Shown here: positions 1 through 9,073 of the stretch, piece after piece
How positions within the stretch are numbered: the first letter of the stretch is position 1
Layout: every line of letters begins with the position of its first letter
DNA from: WHSW01 sp963769945
GTDB taxonomy: Bacteria > Actinomycetota > Thermoleophilia > Solirubrobacterales > 70-9
Length of the DNA: 64,000 nt
Assembly (NCBI GenBank): GCA_963769945.1
Contig: CAVYOA010000004.1
Span: forward strand, 157,861 to 221,860
Direction of reading: 5' to 3'
The notes under the pieces: generated by a model
The model's database searches: none
Told to the model about the DNA's origin: nothing
What the model saw: the letters and a program-made list of their open reading frames with translations, nothing else
Made by a program: the position numbers and the translations under genes

Positions 1-957
1 CATCAGCGGCGTCAGCCCGACGGTGTCGCCGAAGTCATAGCGGTAGACCCCGCGGGTCAGCGTCGGGCAGGCGGCCGGCTCGGCCGCGACGAAGCGCGTC
101 TTCTTGCCCGCGCGCAGGTTCTCGCGAATGAAGGGAAAGGCAACGCCGGCGAAGTTCGAGCCGCCGCCGACACAACCGACGACGACATCCGGGTACTCGC
201 CTGCCATCTCGAGCTGCGCGATCGCCTCCTGGCCGATCACCGTCTGATGCAGGCAGACGTGGTTGAGGACCGAGCCGAGTGAGTAGTTCGTGTCGTCGTT
301 CTGAGCCGCGATCTCGACCGCTTCGGAGATCGCGATGCCGAGGCTGCCGGAGGTGTGCTCGGCCTGCGAGCGCCCGGCCTCGGTCTCATCCGAAGGGCTG
401 CGAGTGACGCTCGCGCCCCAGGTCTCGATCATCGAACGGCGAAACGGCTTCTGGTCGTAGGAGACGCCGACCATGAACACACGGCATTCGAGGCCGAACA
501 TGCTGCAGGCGAAGGCCAGCGCCGCACCCCATTGACCGGCGCCAGTCTCGGTCGAGAGCTTCGCAATCCCAGCCTCGCGGTTGTAGTAGGCCTGGGGGAC
601 AGCGGTGTTGGTCTTATGCGAGCCCGCCGGCGAAACGCCCTCGTACTTGTAGTAGATGTGCGCTGGCGTATCGAGCGCCCGCTCGAGACGCCGGGCGCGC
701 AGCAGCGGCGTCGGTCGCCACAGCTTGTAGACGTCGCGAACCTCGTCGGGAATCTCGATCTCGGGCTCGGCCGAGACCTCCTGCTCGATCAAGGCCATCG
801 GAAAGATCGGCGTCAGATCTTCGGGGCCGAGCGGCTCCTTCGTGCCTGGATGCAGCGGCGGCAGCGGCTCACCTGGGAGGTCCGGCAGCAGATTCGTCCA
901 GTGCGTCGGGATCTGCGATTCGGGCAGGATGAACTTCGTTTCCTCGCTGGCGCTCAA
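1..957 (-). CDS. trpB: Tryptophan synthase beta chain, TrpB2-like (3' part outside window)
   Basis: PLP-dependent enzyme joining indole and serine to make tryptophan. The first 319 residues are present; the C-terminus lies beyond base 1. The motif SPAGSHKTNTA puts the Schiff-base lysine at about residue 115, followed by STETGAGQWG. The long N-terminal extension before the lysine (SASEETKFILPES..., then PIFPMALIEQE) is typical of the TrpB2 subgroup rather than the TrpA-partnered TrpB1; TrpB2 often acts without TrpA. I chose the TTG at 957 because GAGAGGAG sits five bases upstream and no in-frame ATG precedes the conserved region. It is transcribed away from the neighbouring tRNA-Ser. No other trp gene is in the window, which fits a stand-alone TrpB2. 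Family assignment is firm; the subgroup is inferred. Confidence 0.9.
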   Translation of the reverse strand, partial: MSASEETKFILPESQIPTHWTNLLPDLPGEPLPPLHPGTKEPLGPEDLTPIFPMALIEQEVSAEPEIEIPDEVRDVYKLWRPTPLLRARRLERALDTPAHIYYKYEGVSPAGSHKTNTAVPQAYYNREAGIAKLSTETGAGQWGAALAFACSMFGLECRVFMVGVSYDQKPFRRSMIETWGASVTRSPSDETEAGRSQAEHTSGSLGIAISEAVEIAAQNDDTNYSLGSVLNHVCLHQTVIGQEAIAQLEMAGEYPDVVVGCVGGGSNFAGVAFPFIRENLRAGKKTRFVAAEPAACPTLTRGVYRYDFGDTVGLTPLM

Positions 958-1109
958 CGCGGCTCCTCTCTCGGTGGTGGGCGGCGATTGTATGCCCGCC
1001 GCCGAGGACGGGTTTCCTCGAGCGAATGAAGCATTGACGCCACCCTGGCGTGGTCAATGCTTCACGCGTCGCCGCCGGCTCGCCTCGCTAGCCTTGGCGC
1101 CCGTCACCT

Positions 1110-1200
1110 GGAGGGGTGGCAGAGCGGTTGAATGCGGCGGTCTCGAAAACCGTTATAGGCGTTTTCTCGTCTATCGAGGGTTCGAATCCCTCCCCCTCCG
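1110..1200 (+). tRNA. tRNA-Ser(CGA)
   Basis: A 91-nt class II tRNA. The acceptor stem GGAGGGG pairs with CCCCTCC, the anticodon loop CTCGAAA carries anticodon CGA (reads UCG), the variable arm is long as in serine tRNAs, and the T-arm GGTTCGAATCC is canonical. The discriminator base is G. CCA is not encoded. Confidence 0.95.
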
Positions 1201-1284
1201 TTAGCGAGTAGGAAGCGCCTGGAATGCCGACAGCGGCTCGCGTTGTTGACACCGCTGCGGCGCAGCGATTAGAAAGTAGGCCGC

Positions 1285-1884
1285 ATGTCCGCAGCCGTTC
1301 TCTACATGTCAATGTCGCTCGACGGTTTCATCGCCGGGCCGAATGAGCGACCGGATAACGGGCTCGGCGACGGCGGCGACCGCCTGCACGAATGGTTCCT
1401 CACCGATGCCGACGCCGGCCACAAGGAAGCGGCCGGCCGCCTGGGCGGCGTCAACGGCCAGGTCGTCGACGAGTTCATGGCCACCGGGGCGGTTGTTGCC
1501 GGCCGTGGGACCTTTGAGCCGGCGGGCGGCTGGGGCGGCGATCACCACGACGGCGTGCCGATCTTCATCCTCAGCCGCCACGAGCCCGGGATCGATATAC
1601 GGCAGTGGCCGCTGGTCACCTACGTGTCCGACGTGGAAACCGCGATCACCGGGGCGAAGCAGGCCGCGGGCGACAAGAACGTCCTCGTCCACGGCGCTGC
1701 AACTGCGCAGCTCGCACTCGCTGCCGGCCTACTGGACGAGCTCGAGATCAGTCTCATCCCGGTGCTCTTCGGCCAAGGGCGCCGTTTGTTCGAGGGCCTC
1801 GCTCCCGAGCAGATCGAGCTCGAGCGCACTCGGGTCCTCGAGGGGGATGGCGTGACCCACCTGCACTACCGAGTCCGGCGATAA
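1285..1884 (+). CDS. Dihydrofolate reductase-family (RibD C-terminal fold) protein
   Basis: A 199-residue cytoplasmic protein of the RibD_C/DHFR-like superfamily. The N-terminus VLYMSMSLDGFIAGPNE is the family hallmark, and the block GRGTFEPAGGW followed near residue 133 by VLVHGAATAQLALAAGLLDEL is the usual nucleotide-binding end. Such proteins are NADPH-dependent reductases of mostly unknown substrate. The ATG at 1285 is the only start that keeps the conserved N-terminal strand. The next gene, 20 bases downstream, encodes a second member of the same family, so the pair probably arose by duplication and is cotranscribed. Substrate cannot be told from sequence. Confidence 0.85.
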   Translation: MSAAVLYMSMSLDGFIAGPNERPDNGLGDGGDRLHEWFLTDADAGHKEAAGRLGGVNGQVVDEFMATGAVVAGRGTFEPAGGWGGDHHDGVPIFILSRHEPGIDIRQWPLVTYVSDVETAITGAKQAAGDKNVLVHGAATAQLALAAGLLDELEISLIPVLFGQGRRLFEGLAPEQIELERTRVLEGDGVTHLHYRVRR

Positions 1885-1904
1885 GCGCCCCTAGACTCGG
1901 CGCG

Positions 1905-2477
1905 GTGAGCGAGCAGCTGACGCAGTACTACACCGCGACGAGCCTCGACGGCTTCATCGCCGACCCCGAGCACTCGCTCGAGTGGCTGTTCATTCGCGAG
2001 CAAGAGAAAAACGGGCCGTTGAACTACGACGACTTCATCGCCGACGTTGGGGCGATGGCGATGGGGTCGACCACGTACGAATGGATCCTCGATCACGAGT
2101 TCGCGGGCAAGGATGTGGCGGAGTGGAAGTGGCCCTACGAGATCCCCGGCTGGGTCTTCACCCAGCGCGAGCTACCCGTGGTCCCGGCTGCACCGATCGA
2201 GTTCACCAGCGCGGAGGTCGCGACCGTTCACGCGCAGATGGCGAGTGCGGCCGGCGAGCGCAACGTGTGGATCGTCGGCGGGGGAGACCTGGCCGGTCAG
2301 TTTGCCGACGCGGGTCTGCTTGATCAGGTCATCGTCTACATCGCGCCAGTGACGCTGGGCGGGGGCGCACCGCTGTTGCCGCGCCGGATCGAGCTGCGAC
2401 TGGACGAGCTCGGTCGCAACGTCGACTTCGCCTGCGCCAAGTACACCGTGGTGGGTCCGAGCGAAGTCGATGACTGA
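1905..2477 (+). CDS. Dihydrofolate reductase-family protein (second copy)
   Basis: A 190-residue protein starting at GTG 1905 (SEQLTQYYTATSLDGFIADPE); the frame is open further upstream, but only this start lines up with the family N-terminus. GSTTYEWILDHE and NVWIVGGGDLAGQFADAGLLDQV are the expected substrate and NADPH-binding blocks. Compared with the preceding gene it has a different middle region, so the two are diverged paralogues. It ends 8 bases inside the following lipoprotein gene, which implies translational coupling. Probably an NADPH-dependent reductase of unknown substrate. Confidence 0.85.
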   Translation: MSEQLTQYYTATSLDGFIADPEHSLEWLFIREQEKNGPLNYDDFIADVGAMAMGSTTYEWILDHEFAGKDVAEWKWPYEIPGWVFTQRELPVVPAAPIEFTSAEVATVHAQMASAAGERNVWIVGGGDLAGQFADAGLLDQVIVYIAPVTLGGGAPLLPRRIELRLDELGRNVDFACAKYTVVGPSEVDD

Positions 2478-3363
2478 CCGGATAGCGCGAGCGCTAACCC
2501 TCGCGCTCCTTTGCGCTCTTGGCTTGACGGCGTGTGGAGACGACTCCAGCGCAGGCACCTCCGGGCCGAGCCCCCCGAAGCAGGACCGGATCGTCGCCGT
2601 GCGCTTCTTTCAGGACGGCCTGCCGACGATCGCGGGTGAGAACGCGAGGTCGGCAGGTGATGCGATCGCGAGCCTGAGGCCGACATGGGTGTCGAGCCTG
2701 ATCCGCTTCTCCTCAACGGCAAACGTCGGCGCCGATGAGATCTCGGCTTGGAACACGATCCGCGAGATCGTTCGCAAACAGGTGCCCGACGCGCAGTTCG
2801 ATCTCGAGCTCAACGCGCTCGAATACAAGACCGCAGACGACGTCATTTCGATGATGCGGGAGCTGCGGGGGAAATTCGACAACGAGGGCTGGTTCTTCGA
2901 CTTCTACACCCCCGCTTACGCGAAGAACCCGGCGGTAGTCAAAGCGGCGATCTCCGAAGCCCACGAAAACGGCGAGTGGATCGGCGGCAACGCGTTCGGT
3001 CTCAGCAAGGACCCAAAGGTGCCGCCCGGGTCGGACTTCATCGCCGTGCAGGATTTCGGCTTCGAGATCGACCTCGCCGCCGTTCGTGCTTTGGCCAGGC
3101 AGGTACCTACGGCCTTTCACCTCGGCAACAGCCCGGGGCAAGCGCGCAGCGACGGATGTCGCTTCATCAATGAACTGACAACCACCGAACGCGTCGCCTA
3201 CGTCAGCAAGCGCGCGAAACAGCAGGCGGCCAACGACTATCGCTTTGCCTATCCCCTGTTCTTTCCCGAATGCGACGCGCCGGGCGGGCCCGCCTCCTAC
3301 AACGCCCTCGAAGACCCACCGATGACGAAAACGCTCAAGCAGCTGCTGGGCAAGTACGACTAG
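2470..3363 (+). CDS. Secreted lipoprotein of unknown function
   Basis: 297 residues. The N-terminus is a lipoprotein signal: MTDRIAR, a hydrophobic stretch and the lipobox LTAC near residue 20, followed by an acidic, Ser/Gly/Pro-rich linker. The mature part (from about residue 40, DRIVAVRFFQDGLP) has alternating strands and helices with motifs such as GWFFDFYTPAYAK, WIGGNAFG and DFIAVQDFGFEIDL. This is reminiscent of TIM-barrel glycosidase-like extracellular proteins, but I recognise no catalytic motif. The start overlaps the upstream reductase gene by 8 bases. The stop overlaps the convergent cupin gene by 4 bases. Function unknown; the lipoprotein assignment is solid. Confidence 0.75.
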   Translation: MTDRIARALTLALLCALGLTACGDDSSAGTSGPSPPKQDRIVAVRFFQDGLPTIAGENARSAGDAIASLRPTWVSSLIRFSSTANVGADEISAWNTIREIVRKQVPDAQFDLELNALEYKTADDVISMMRELRGKFDNEGWFFDFYTPAYAKNPAVVKAAISEAHENGEWIGGNAFGLSKDPKVPPGSDFIAVQDFGFEIDLAAVRALARQVPTAFHLGNSPGQARSDGCRFINELTTTERVAYVSKRAKQQAANDYRFAYPLFFPECDAPGGPASYNALEDPPMTKTLKQLLGKYD

Positions 3364-3851
3364 CGACCGAAGAGCGCGATCATCGCCCGCTGCATGAACT
3401 GCGGCGGGAACGCCATGACTACGTCGGCACGGTGTGCTTCGAGGAACTTTGCGGCCCAGCGCGCACCGCGCAGGCTCTTGGGAATGCCGCCCTTCATGAA
3501 CAGGCCCTCGCGGGCTGCCGCGGCGCTGTCGGTGAGGAAGTTCTCCAGCCCGAGTGCGGGGGAGGCGAAACAGCGAAGGTGTGCCTCGGTATCGGCGATC
3601 GCCCTCAGCGCGTGCATGGTGCGCGGCTCGACGACGATCTCGCCGTCGGCGGGTCTGAGCACCCTCTTCTCCTTGCCGAGTTGGAAGCGGACCTCGCCTT
3701 CGATAACCGACCAGCGCTCCTGCTGATGTGGGTGCATGTGCGCGGGCAATCCGCCGCCGGGCTCGAGCCACGTCTCGACGACCATGTCCTCGCCTTCGCG
3801 ATGAAACAGATAGCGAGCGCGGTGCACCGGGTCACGGGTGGCTTCGGTCAT
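3360..3851 (-). CDS. Cupin-domain protein
   Basis: 163 residues with a single double-stranded beta-helix: GGGLPAHMHPHQQERWSVIEGEVRFQLG is cupin motif 1 with His/His/Glu-type metal ligands, and PADGEIVVEPRTMHALRAIA is motif 2 with the final His. A helical C-terminal tail (about residues 105-163) extends beyond the cupin core. It may be a small-molecule binding protein or a dioxygenase/isomerase. It is transcribed divergently from the TetR gene at 3923, with two perfect palindromes in the 71-base gap, so it is very likely a target of that regulator. Substrate unknown. Confidence 0.8.
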   Translation of the reverse strand: MTEATRDPVHRARYLFHREGEDMVVETWLEPGGGLPAHMHPHQQERWSVIEGEVRFQLGKEKRVLRPADGEIVVEPRTMHALRAIADTEAHLRCFASPALGLENFLTDSAAAAREGLFMKGGIPKSLRGARWAAKFLEAHRADVVMAFPPQFMQRAMIALFGR

Positions 3852-3876
3852 GGCGTCCTTTCGAGCTCAGATGGTG

Positions 3877-3892
3877 GTTACTGGCGAGTAAC
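3877..3892. promoter_or_regulatory. Palindromic operator 1 (probable TetR site)
   Basis: GTTACTGGCGAGTAAC: perfect 6-bp inverted arms separated by 4 bases. It lies between the divergent cupin and TetR genes. Its centre is 29 bases from the centre of a second palindrome with the same GTTAC/GTAAC arms. This arrangement fits a local TetR regulator controlling both promoters. Confidence 0.6.
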
Positions 3893-3905
3893 ATTTCTAT
3901 CATAA

Positions 3906-3921
3906 GTTACTCTTCGGTAAC
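3906..3921. promoter_or_regulatory. Palindromic operator 2 (probable TetR site)
   Basis: GTTACTCTTCGGTAAC: arms GTTAC and GTAAC. Same 16-base length and same arm core as the palindrome at 3877. It ends one base before the ATG at 3923, so a repressor bound here would cover the regulator's own start. Confidence 0.55.
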
Positions 3922-3922
3922 C

Positions 3923-4543
3923 ATGGGTGGTTCGACCCCGACACCGTCGCCTGCGCCCGCACGGATGTCCGCGCCGGATCGCCGTGCCCAGATCATGCTC
4001 ACCGCGGGCCCGATCTTCGGCAAGAGCGGCTTTGCGGGCGCGCGGCTGGACGACATCGCCGCTGCAGCCGGGGTAACCAAGCCGATTCTCTATCGCCATT
4101 TCGACTCGAAGAAGCACCTCTATATCGCCTTGCTCGAAAAGCACGAGTCGGACCTGCCGAGTTTCCTCGTGCATGCCGATGAGCTGGCTCCAAGCGCCGA
4201 GATCGAGACGGTTTTGCGGGCCGTCCTCGAGCACTGGTTCGACTACGTTCGCGCCAACCAGCATTCCTGGCTGATGCTCTTTCGCGACAGCTCCGGCGAC
4301 AGCGAGATTCGCCAGCTGCGCGTCCGGGTCAGCGCGCGCGCCCGCGAGGTGCTTGGCGGGTTCATCGCCACGCGTCGCCGCTCGCGGCTGGCTGCCGGGG
4401 AAGTCGTGCCCACTGCTGAGTTGCTCGTCAGCGGGCTTGCCGGACTGGCGCTGTGGTGGATCGACCATCCCGAGGTCGCAAAGGATGTCGTCATCGACAT
4501 CGCCGCGCGCGTCGCCGCACCCGCATTCGCTGAGCCGGGCTAG
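3923..4543 (+). CDS. TetR/AcrR-family transcriptional regulator
   Basis: 206 residues from ATG 3923; an alternative ATG at 3965 would give 192. The N-terminal HTH is clear: QIMLTAGPIFGKSGFAGARL, DDIAAAAGVTKPILYRHFDS, KKHLYIALLEKHE. The ligand-binding domain follows (FDYVRANQHSWLMLFRDSSG, then LLVSGLAGLALWWIDHPE). There is no convincing Shine-Dalgarno before either ATG, and a palindrome abuts the first one, so a leaderless transcript is plausible. The two 16-base palindromes upstream suggest it represses itself and the divergent cupin gene. A sodium/bile-acid-type symporter gene follows 28 bases downstream in the same direction and may be in the same unit. Ligand unknown. Confidence 0.88.
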   Translation: MGGSTPTPSPAPARMSAPDRRAQIMLTAGPIFGKSGFAGARLDDIAAAAGVTKPILYRHFDSKKHLYIALLEKHESDLPSFLVHADELAPSAEIETVLRAVLEHWFDYVRANQHSWLMLFRDSSGDSEIRQLRVRVSARAREVLGGFIATRRRSRLAAGEVVPTAELLVSGLAGLALWWIDHPEVAKDVVIDIAARVAAPAFAEPG

Positions 4544-4571
4544 AGCCTCCCGACACGAATAGGCTCAGGCC

Positions 4572-5432
4572 GTGGAGGACTCCCTCTTCGCCGCCGTGCT
4601 CTTGCCGATTGCGCTGGCAGTGATCATGACCACCCTCGGGCTCGCGCTCACCCCGGCTGACTTCCGGCGGGTCGTGGTCTTGCCCAGGGGCGTGGCGATC
4701 GGGATGCTGAACCTGCTCCTGATCGCCCCGGCACTGGCCTTCGCGGTCGCCGAGCTCTATTCGCTCGAGCCGGCGCTGGCGGTCGGGCTCGTACTGCTCG
4801 GCGCGGCCCCGGGCGGCACGACCGCGAACATGCTCACCCACCTCGCCCGCGGTGACACCGCGCTCTCGATCACGATGACCGCGATCTCGAGCTTGACCGC
4901 GGTGCTGACCGTGCCGCTCTTTCTCGAGCTGGCCACGAGCCATTTCGGCGCCAGCGAGCTGAACGAAAGCGTGGACATGCTCGGCGTCGTCATCCGCGTC
5001 CTGCTGATCACCGTCGTGCCGCTTGGACTCGGCATGTACTTGCGTTCGCGCTGGCCGCAGCGAATCGTTGCGATCGAGCCCCGCGCCAAGCAGATCGCGC
5101 TCGGGCTCTTCATCGCCGTCGTCATCGGTGCGATCGTGGCCGAGAACGAGCGCGTTCTCGAGAACCTCGACGACGTCGCCCTTGCAGCGCTCACTCTCAA
5201 CCTCGCCGCGATGACCGTGGCCTACGCGATCTCGCGGCTCGCTCGCCTCGACGATCGTCAGTCGACCGCGATCGCGATCGAGCTCGGCGTCCACAACGCG
5301 ACCCTGGCGATCGCGATCGGCGCCTCGATCGCGACCGTGCTGACGATCCCGGCGGCCGTCTATAGCGCCTTCATGTTCATCACAGCCGGCCTCTTCGCGC
5401 GCTTCATGCACCGCCGCAACATCGCGACCTGA
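4572..5432 (+). CDS. Bile acid:sodium symporter family transporter
   Basis: 286 residues from GTG 4572 with about nine or ten hydrophobic helices. Family signatures include GLALTPADFRRVV at the N-terminal end, the sodium-site-like segment LVLLGAAPGGTTANMLTHLARGDTALSIT (about residues 75-103), and IAIELGVHNATLAIAIG near residue 235. The family (BASS/SBF) imports organic anions with sodium; bacterial members carry diverse acids such as pantoate or keto acids. The gene follows the TetR regulator closely. Substrate cannot be inferred. Confidence 0.85.
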   Translation: MEDSLFAAVLLPIALAVIMTTLGLALTPADFRRVVVLPRGVAIGMLNLLLIAPALAFAVAELYSLEPALAVGLVLLGAAPGGTTANMLTHLARGDTALSITMTAISSLTAVLTVPLFLELATSHFGASELNESVDMLGVVIRVLLITVVPLGLGMYLRSRWPQRIVAIEPRAKQIALGLFIAVVIGAIVAENERVLENLDDVALAALTLNLAAMTVAYAISRLARLDDRQSTAIAIELGVHNATLAIAIGASIATVLTIPAAVYSAFMFITAGLFARFMHRRNIAT

Positions 5433-5478
5433 AGCGATCGCGTCGTTTGGCGACCGAATCCGCGGGTACCGTGCGGGC

Positions 5479-5622
5479 ATGGAATTACCACTGCTGTTGA
5501 TTGTCATTGGCATCGTTCTAGCCGTCCTCGTGCACTACGCGCTGGGCATCGCCTTGATCCTTATCGGTCTCGTGCTCTTGCTCTGGCCCCGCATCGCGGG
5601 CGCCAGGACCAACCGCGTCTAG
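5479..5622 (+). CDS. Small membrane protein (47 aa)
   Basis: A short ORF from ATG 5479 to TAG 5622. It starts MELPLLLIVIGIVLAVLV, is almost entirely hydrophobic with a short central His-Tyr break (so two short helices or one long one), and ends in a basic tail PRIAGARTNRV. The hydrophobic-then-basic layout and the isolated position 46 bases after the symporter gene support a real membrane microprotein. I do not recognise a named family. Confidence 0.55.
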   Translation: MELPLLLIVIGIVLAVLVHYALGIALILIGLVLLLWPRIAGARTNRV

Positions 5623-5721
5623 TCGCACCGACCACTAACGCGTCGTAGCGCCGAGGGCTCAGCAGCCTTCGGCGTCGCGCTGCGCCCGGCCGGGCCATCC
5701 CGGCTCGCAGAGCGACACGCC

Positions 5722-5895
5722 CTACGCGCGGATCGCAAAGCGCAACCGGCGGCCGTAGACGCCGCGCGTCGTCTCGGGCGCTGTCGCCGCCTTCGCCCGC
5801 TTGATTCGCGGCACCCGGCTCGCAGCGCGCAGGTGCTCGTCTCGCGTCGTCTCGAGCTTGAGGAGGGTGGGGTGGAAGTTGGCCTGGGAGTTCAT
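5722..5895 (-). CDS. Small basic protein (57 aa), unknown function
   Basis: Start ATG 5895, preceded by AAAGG six bases upstream; stop at 5722. The product (MNSQANFHPTLLKLETTRDE...) has a short amphipathic N-terminal part and a strongly basic C-terminal half rich in Arg and Lys (AASRVPRIKRAKAA, then GRRLRFAIRA). It is divergent from the ArsR gene at 5981 and could share its control region. No recognised domain; possibly nucleic-acid binding by charge, which is only a guess. Confidence 0.45.
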   Translation of the reverse strand: MNSQANFHPTLLKLETTRDEHLRAASRVPRIKRAKAATAPETTRGVYGRRLRFAIRA

Positions 5896-5964
5896 GGGCT
5901 GCCTTTCGGGTTGCTTTTTGTGGGCTTCGAACAGCTTCTCGGCGCGGAGGTCATCCCGCTACTG

Positions 5965-5982
5965 ATTCAATACAGATTGAAT
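5965..5982. promoter_or_regulatory. Palindromic ArsR-type operator overlapping the start codon
   Basis: ATTCAATACAGATTGAAT: perfect 7-bp arms with a 4-base spacer. AT-rich inverted repeats of the form TTCAA...TTGAA are typical ArsR/SmtB operators. The right arm includes the first two bases of the ATG at 5981, leaving no room for a Shine-Dalgarno. Confidence 0.65.
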
Positions 5983-6958
5983 GCTCACCCACGAGTTCTC
6001 AGTCGATGACCTGGCGCTGACCCGTTTCGCGATCTCCCCGATGTGGGAGCTCGTGAGCGCGGTGCGCACGCTGCACGACCCGGCCCGCGGCGCGCACCAC
6101 CTGCCGTGGATACGCGAGGCGCTGCCGATCGCCCGCGAACTCGGCATCGAGCGCGCGCTGGCGCTGACGCCGCCGACCGGGTACATGCCCGATTTTCTCA
6201 CCCCGCCGCCGAGCTCACCCATCGTCGGCTTCGGTGCCGAGATGGCTCTCGTCCGCGAGACACCCGCCGCGCAGGTGCGAAAAGAAGTCTCGATCATGAT
6301 CCGCGACCGCGCCTCCAGCGCCGGCGGGCCAGTCGCGGAGGCGTTTGTCGAACACCCGCGACGCGAGCTTGCTCGCCTCTGCGACGGCCTCGAGGCCTTC
6401 TGGGAGGCAGCGGTCCAGACGCACTGGCCCCGCGTGCGCGCCGTGCTCGAGGCCGACGTCCGCCACCGTTCCGGCCGGCTGGCAGAGGGGGGCCCGGCAC
6501 GCCTGTTCGCCGACCTCGACCCCCGCGTCGAGTGGAAGCCGCCGATGCTCGAGATCGAGATGGTCTACGAGAACTCGATCCCGCTCGAAGGCCGTGGGCT
6601 CGTGATCATGCCGTCGGCATTCGAGTCGACGCGCCCGGTCTCGATCTCGAACGCGCCCTGGCAGCCGACGCTGATCTACCCGGCGAGGGGCATCGCATTG
6701 CTATGGGAGCCCGGGTCTGACGCCGGGCCCGACGATTTGGCGGCCCTGATCGGGAGAACTCGAGCCGACATGCTCGTCAGCCTCGCCGCGGCGCGGACGA
6801 CCACCGAACTCGCGGAGTTGCTCGAGCTGCGCGCAGGAGGCATTTCCCATCACCTTGCGGTGCTCGCGAGAGCGGGTCTGGTCAGTCGTGTGCGCTCGGG
6901 CCGCGCGGTCCTCTATCTGCGAACGCCGCTCGCCGAGCGACTGCTGGGCGGGGGCTAA
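5981..6958 (+). CDS. ArsR-family winged-helix regulator with N-terminal DUF5937-like domain
   Basis: 325 residues. About residues 1-230 form a large N-terminal domain (starting LTHEFSVDDLALTRFAISPM, with WELVSAVRTLHDP) as seen in actinobacterial ArsR-like proteins annotated with DUF5937. The C-terminal 80 residues are a winged helix: LAAARTTTELAELLELRAG, ISHHLAVLARAGLVSRVRSG, RAVLYLRTPLAERLLG. An 18-bp palindrome overlaps the ATG, so autoregulation by a leaderless transcript is likely. No cysteine cluster typical of metal sensing is visible, so the signal is probably not arsenic. Confidence 0.85.
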   Translation: MLTHEFSVDDLALTRFAISPMWELVSAVRTLHDPARGAHHLPWIREALPIARELGIERALALTPPTGYMPDFLTPPPSSPIVGFGAEMALVRETPAAQVRKEVSIMIRDRASSAGGPVAEAFVEHPRRELARLCDGLEAFWEAAVQTHWPRVRAVLEADVRHRSGRLAEGGPARLFADLDPRVEWKPPMLEIEMVYENSIPLEGRGLVIMPSAFESTRPVSISNAPWQPTLIYPARGIALLWEPGSDAGPDDLAALIGRTRADMLVSLAAARTTTELAELLELRAGGISHHLAVLARAGLVSRVRSGRAVLYLRTPLAERLLGGG

Positions 6959-6968
6959 GCGCCTGCAG

Positions 6969-8038
6969 CTAGGCGCTAGCCGGCGCCGGCGTGGCCGACG
7001 TTCCGGGGGCGTTTCGCCCGACCGGGTGGTGACAGGCGGCCCAGTGCCCGCCGCCGTAGTCGATCAGCGGCGGCTCGACCTCGCCGCAGATGTCGGTCGC
7101 GCGCGGGCAGCGGGTGTGAAAGCGACATGCCTCGGGTGGGTTCGCGGGGCTCGGCACATCGCCTTCCAAGATCACCTGCTCACGCGCAGCGTTGAGACGG
7201 GGATCGGGAATCGGTACGGCTGAGAGCAACGACACCGTGTACGGGTGGATCGGGTTGTTGTAGACCTCCTCGGCGGGGCCGAGCTCGACGATCTTGCCGA
7301 GGTACATGACCGCGATGCGGTCCGAGACGTGGCGGACGACGCCGAGGTCGTGGGCGACGAAGACGTAGGTAAGCCCGAACTCGTCCTGGATGTCTTCGAG
7401 CAGGTTGATGATCTGCGCCTGGATCGAGACGTCGAGCGCCGAGACCGGCTCATCGGCGATGATCAGCTTCGGCTCGAGCGAGAGCGCACGGGCAACGCCA
7501 ATGCGCTGGCGCTGGCCGCCTGAGAACTCATGCGGGTAACGGTTGAAGTGCTCGGCTGAGAGCCCAACGCGGTCGAGCAGTGACTGCACCCGCTGCTTGA
7601 GCTCGTCGCCGGAGGCGATTCCATGCAGCTTCAGTGGATCGCCGACGATCTGACCGATGCGCTTGCGCGGGTTCAATGACGCGTAGGGATCCTGGAAGAT
7701 CATCTGCATCTCGCGGCGCAACGGACGCAGCTGGCGCCGGTTGAGCTCGGTGAGCTCGGTGCCGTCGAAGCGAACCGAGCCCGAGGTCGGCTTGATCAGC
7801 TGCAAAATCGAGCGAGCGAGAGTGGACTTGCCGCACCCTGACTCGCCGACGAGACCGATCGTCTCGCCCGTGTCGACCTTGAACGAGACGCCGTCGACCG
7901 CTTGCACCGCACCGACTTGACGATCGACGACGATCCCTGACTTGATCGGGAAATGCTTGACGAGGTCGGTGACCTCCAGCAGGCTTTCGCCGTTGGGCGA
8001 CCCCTGAACCGAAGCGGACGCCGGTCTCGACTCCGTAG

Positions 8039-8042
<4 letters not shown>
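6969..8042 (-). CDS. oppF: Oligopeptide/dipeptide ABC transporter ATP-binding protein (OppF/DppF)
   Basis: 357 residues. ATPase of the peptide importer at the cytoplasmic face of the membrane. Walker A GLVGESGCGKSTLARS, signature FSGGQRQRIGVARAL and Walker B LIIADEPVSALD are intact. The C-terminal oligopeptide/dipeptide extension has CRFHTRCPRATDICGE with the cysteines common in this subfamily. It starts 4 bases inside oppD (ATGA overlap) and is the last gene of the five-gene operon. Its stop lies 10 bases from the convergent ArsR gene's stop. Confidence 0.93.

Positions 8043-9073
<1,031 letters not shown>

Noticed and set aside
2713..3771. A 352-codon minus-strand frame across the lipoprotein and cupin genes
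   Set aside because: It overlaps two well-supported genes in another frame and has shadow-like Arg-rich composition.
4491..5513. A 340-codon minus-strand frame rich in Asp, Arg, Gly and His
   Set aside because: Antisense of the symporter gene; low complexity, no domain.
6958..6977. Short inverted repeat AGCGCC/GGCGCT between ArsR and oppF stops
   Set aside because: Only 6 bp with no T run; too weak to call a terminator.
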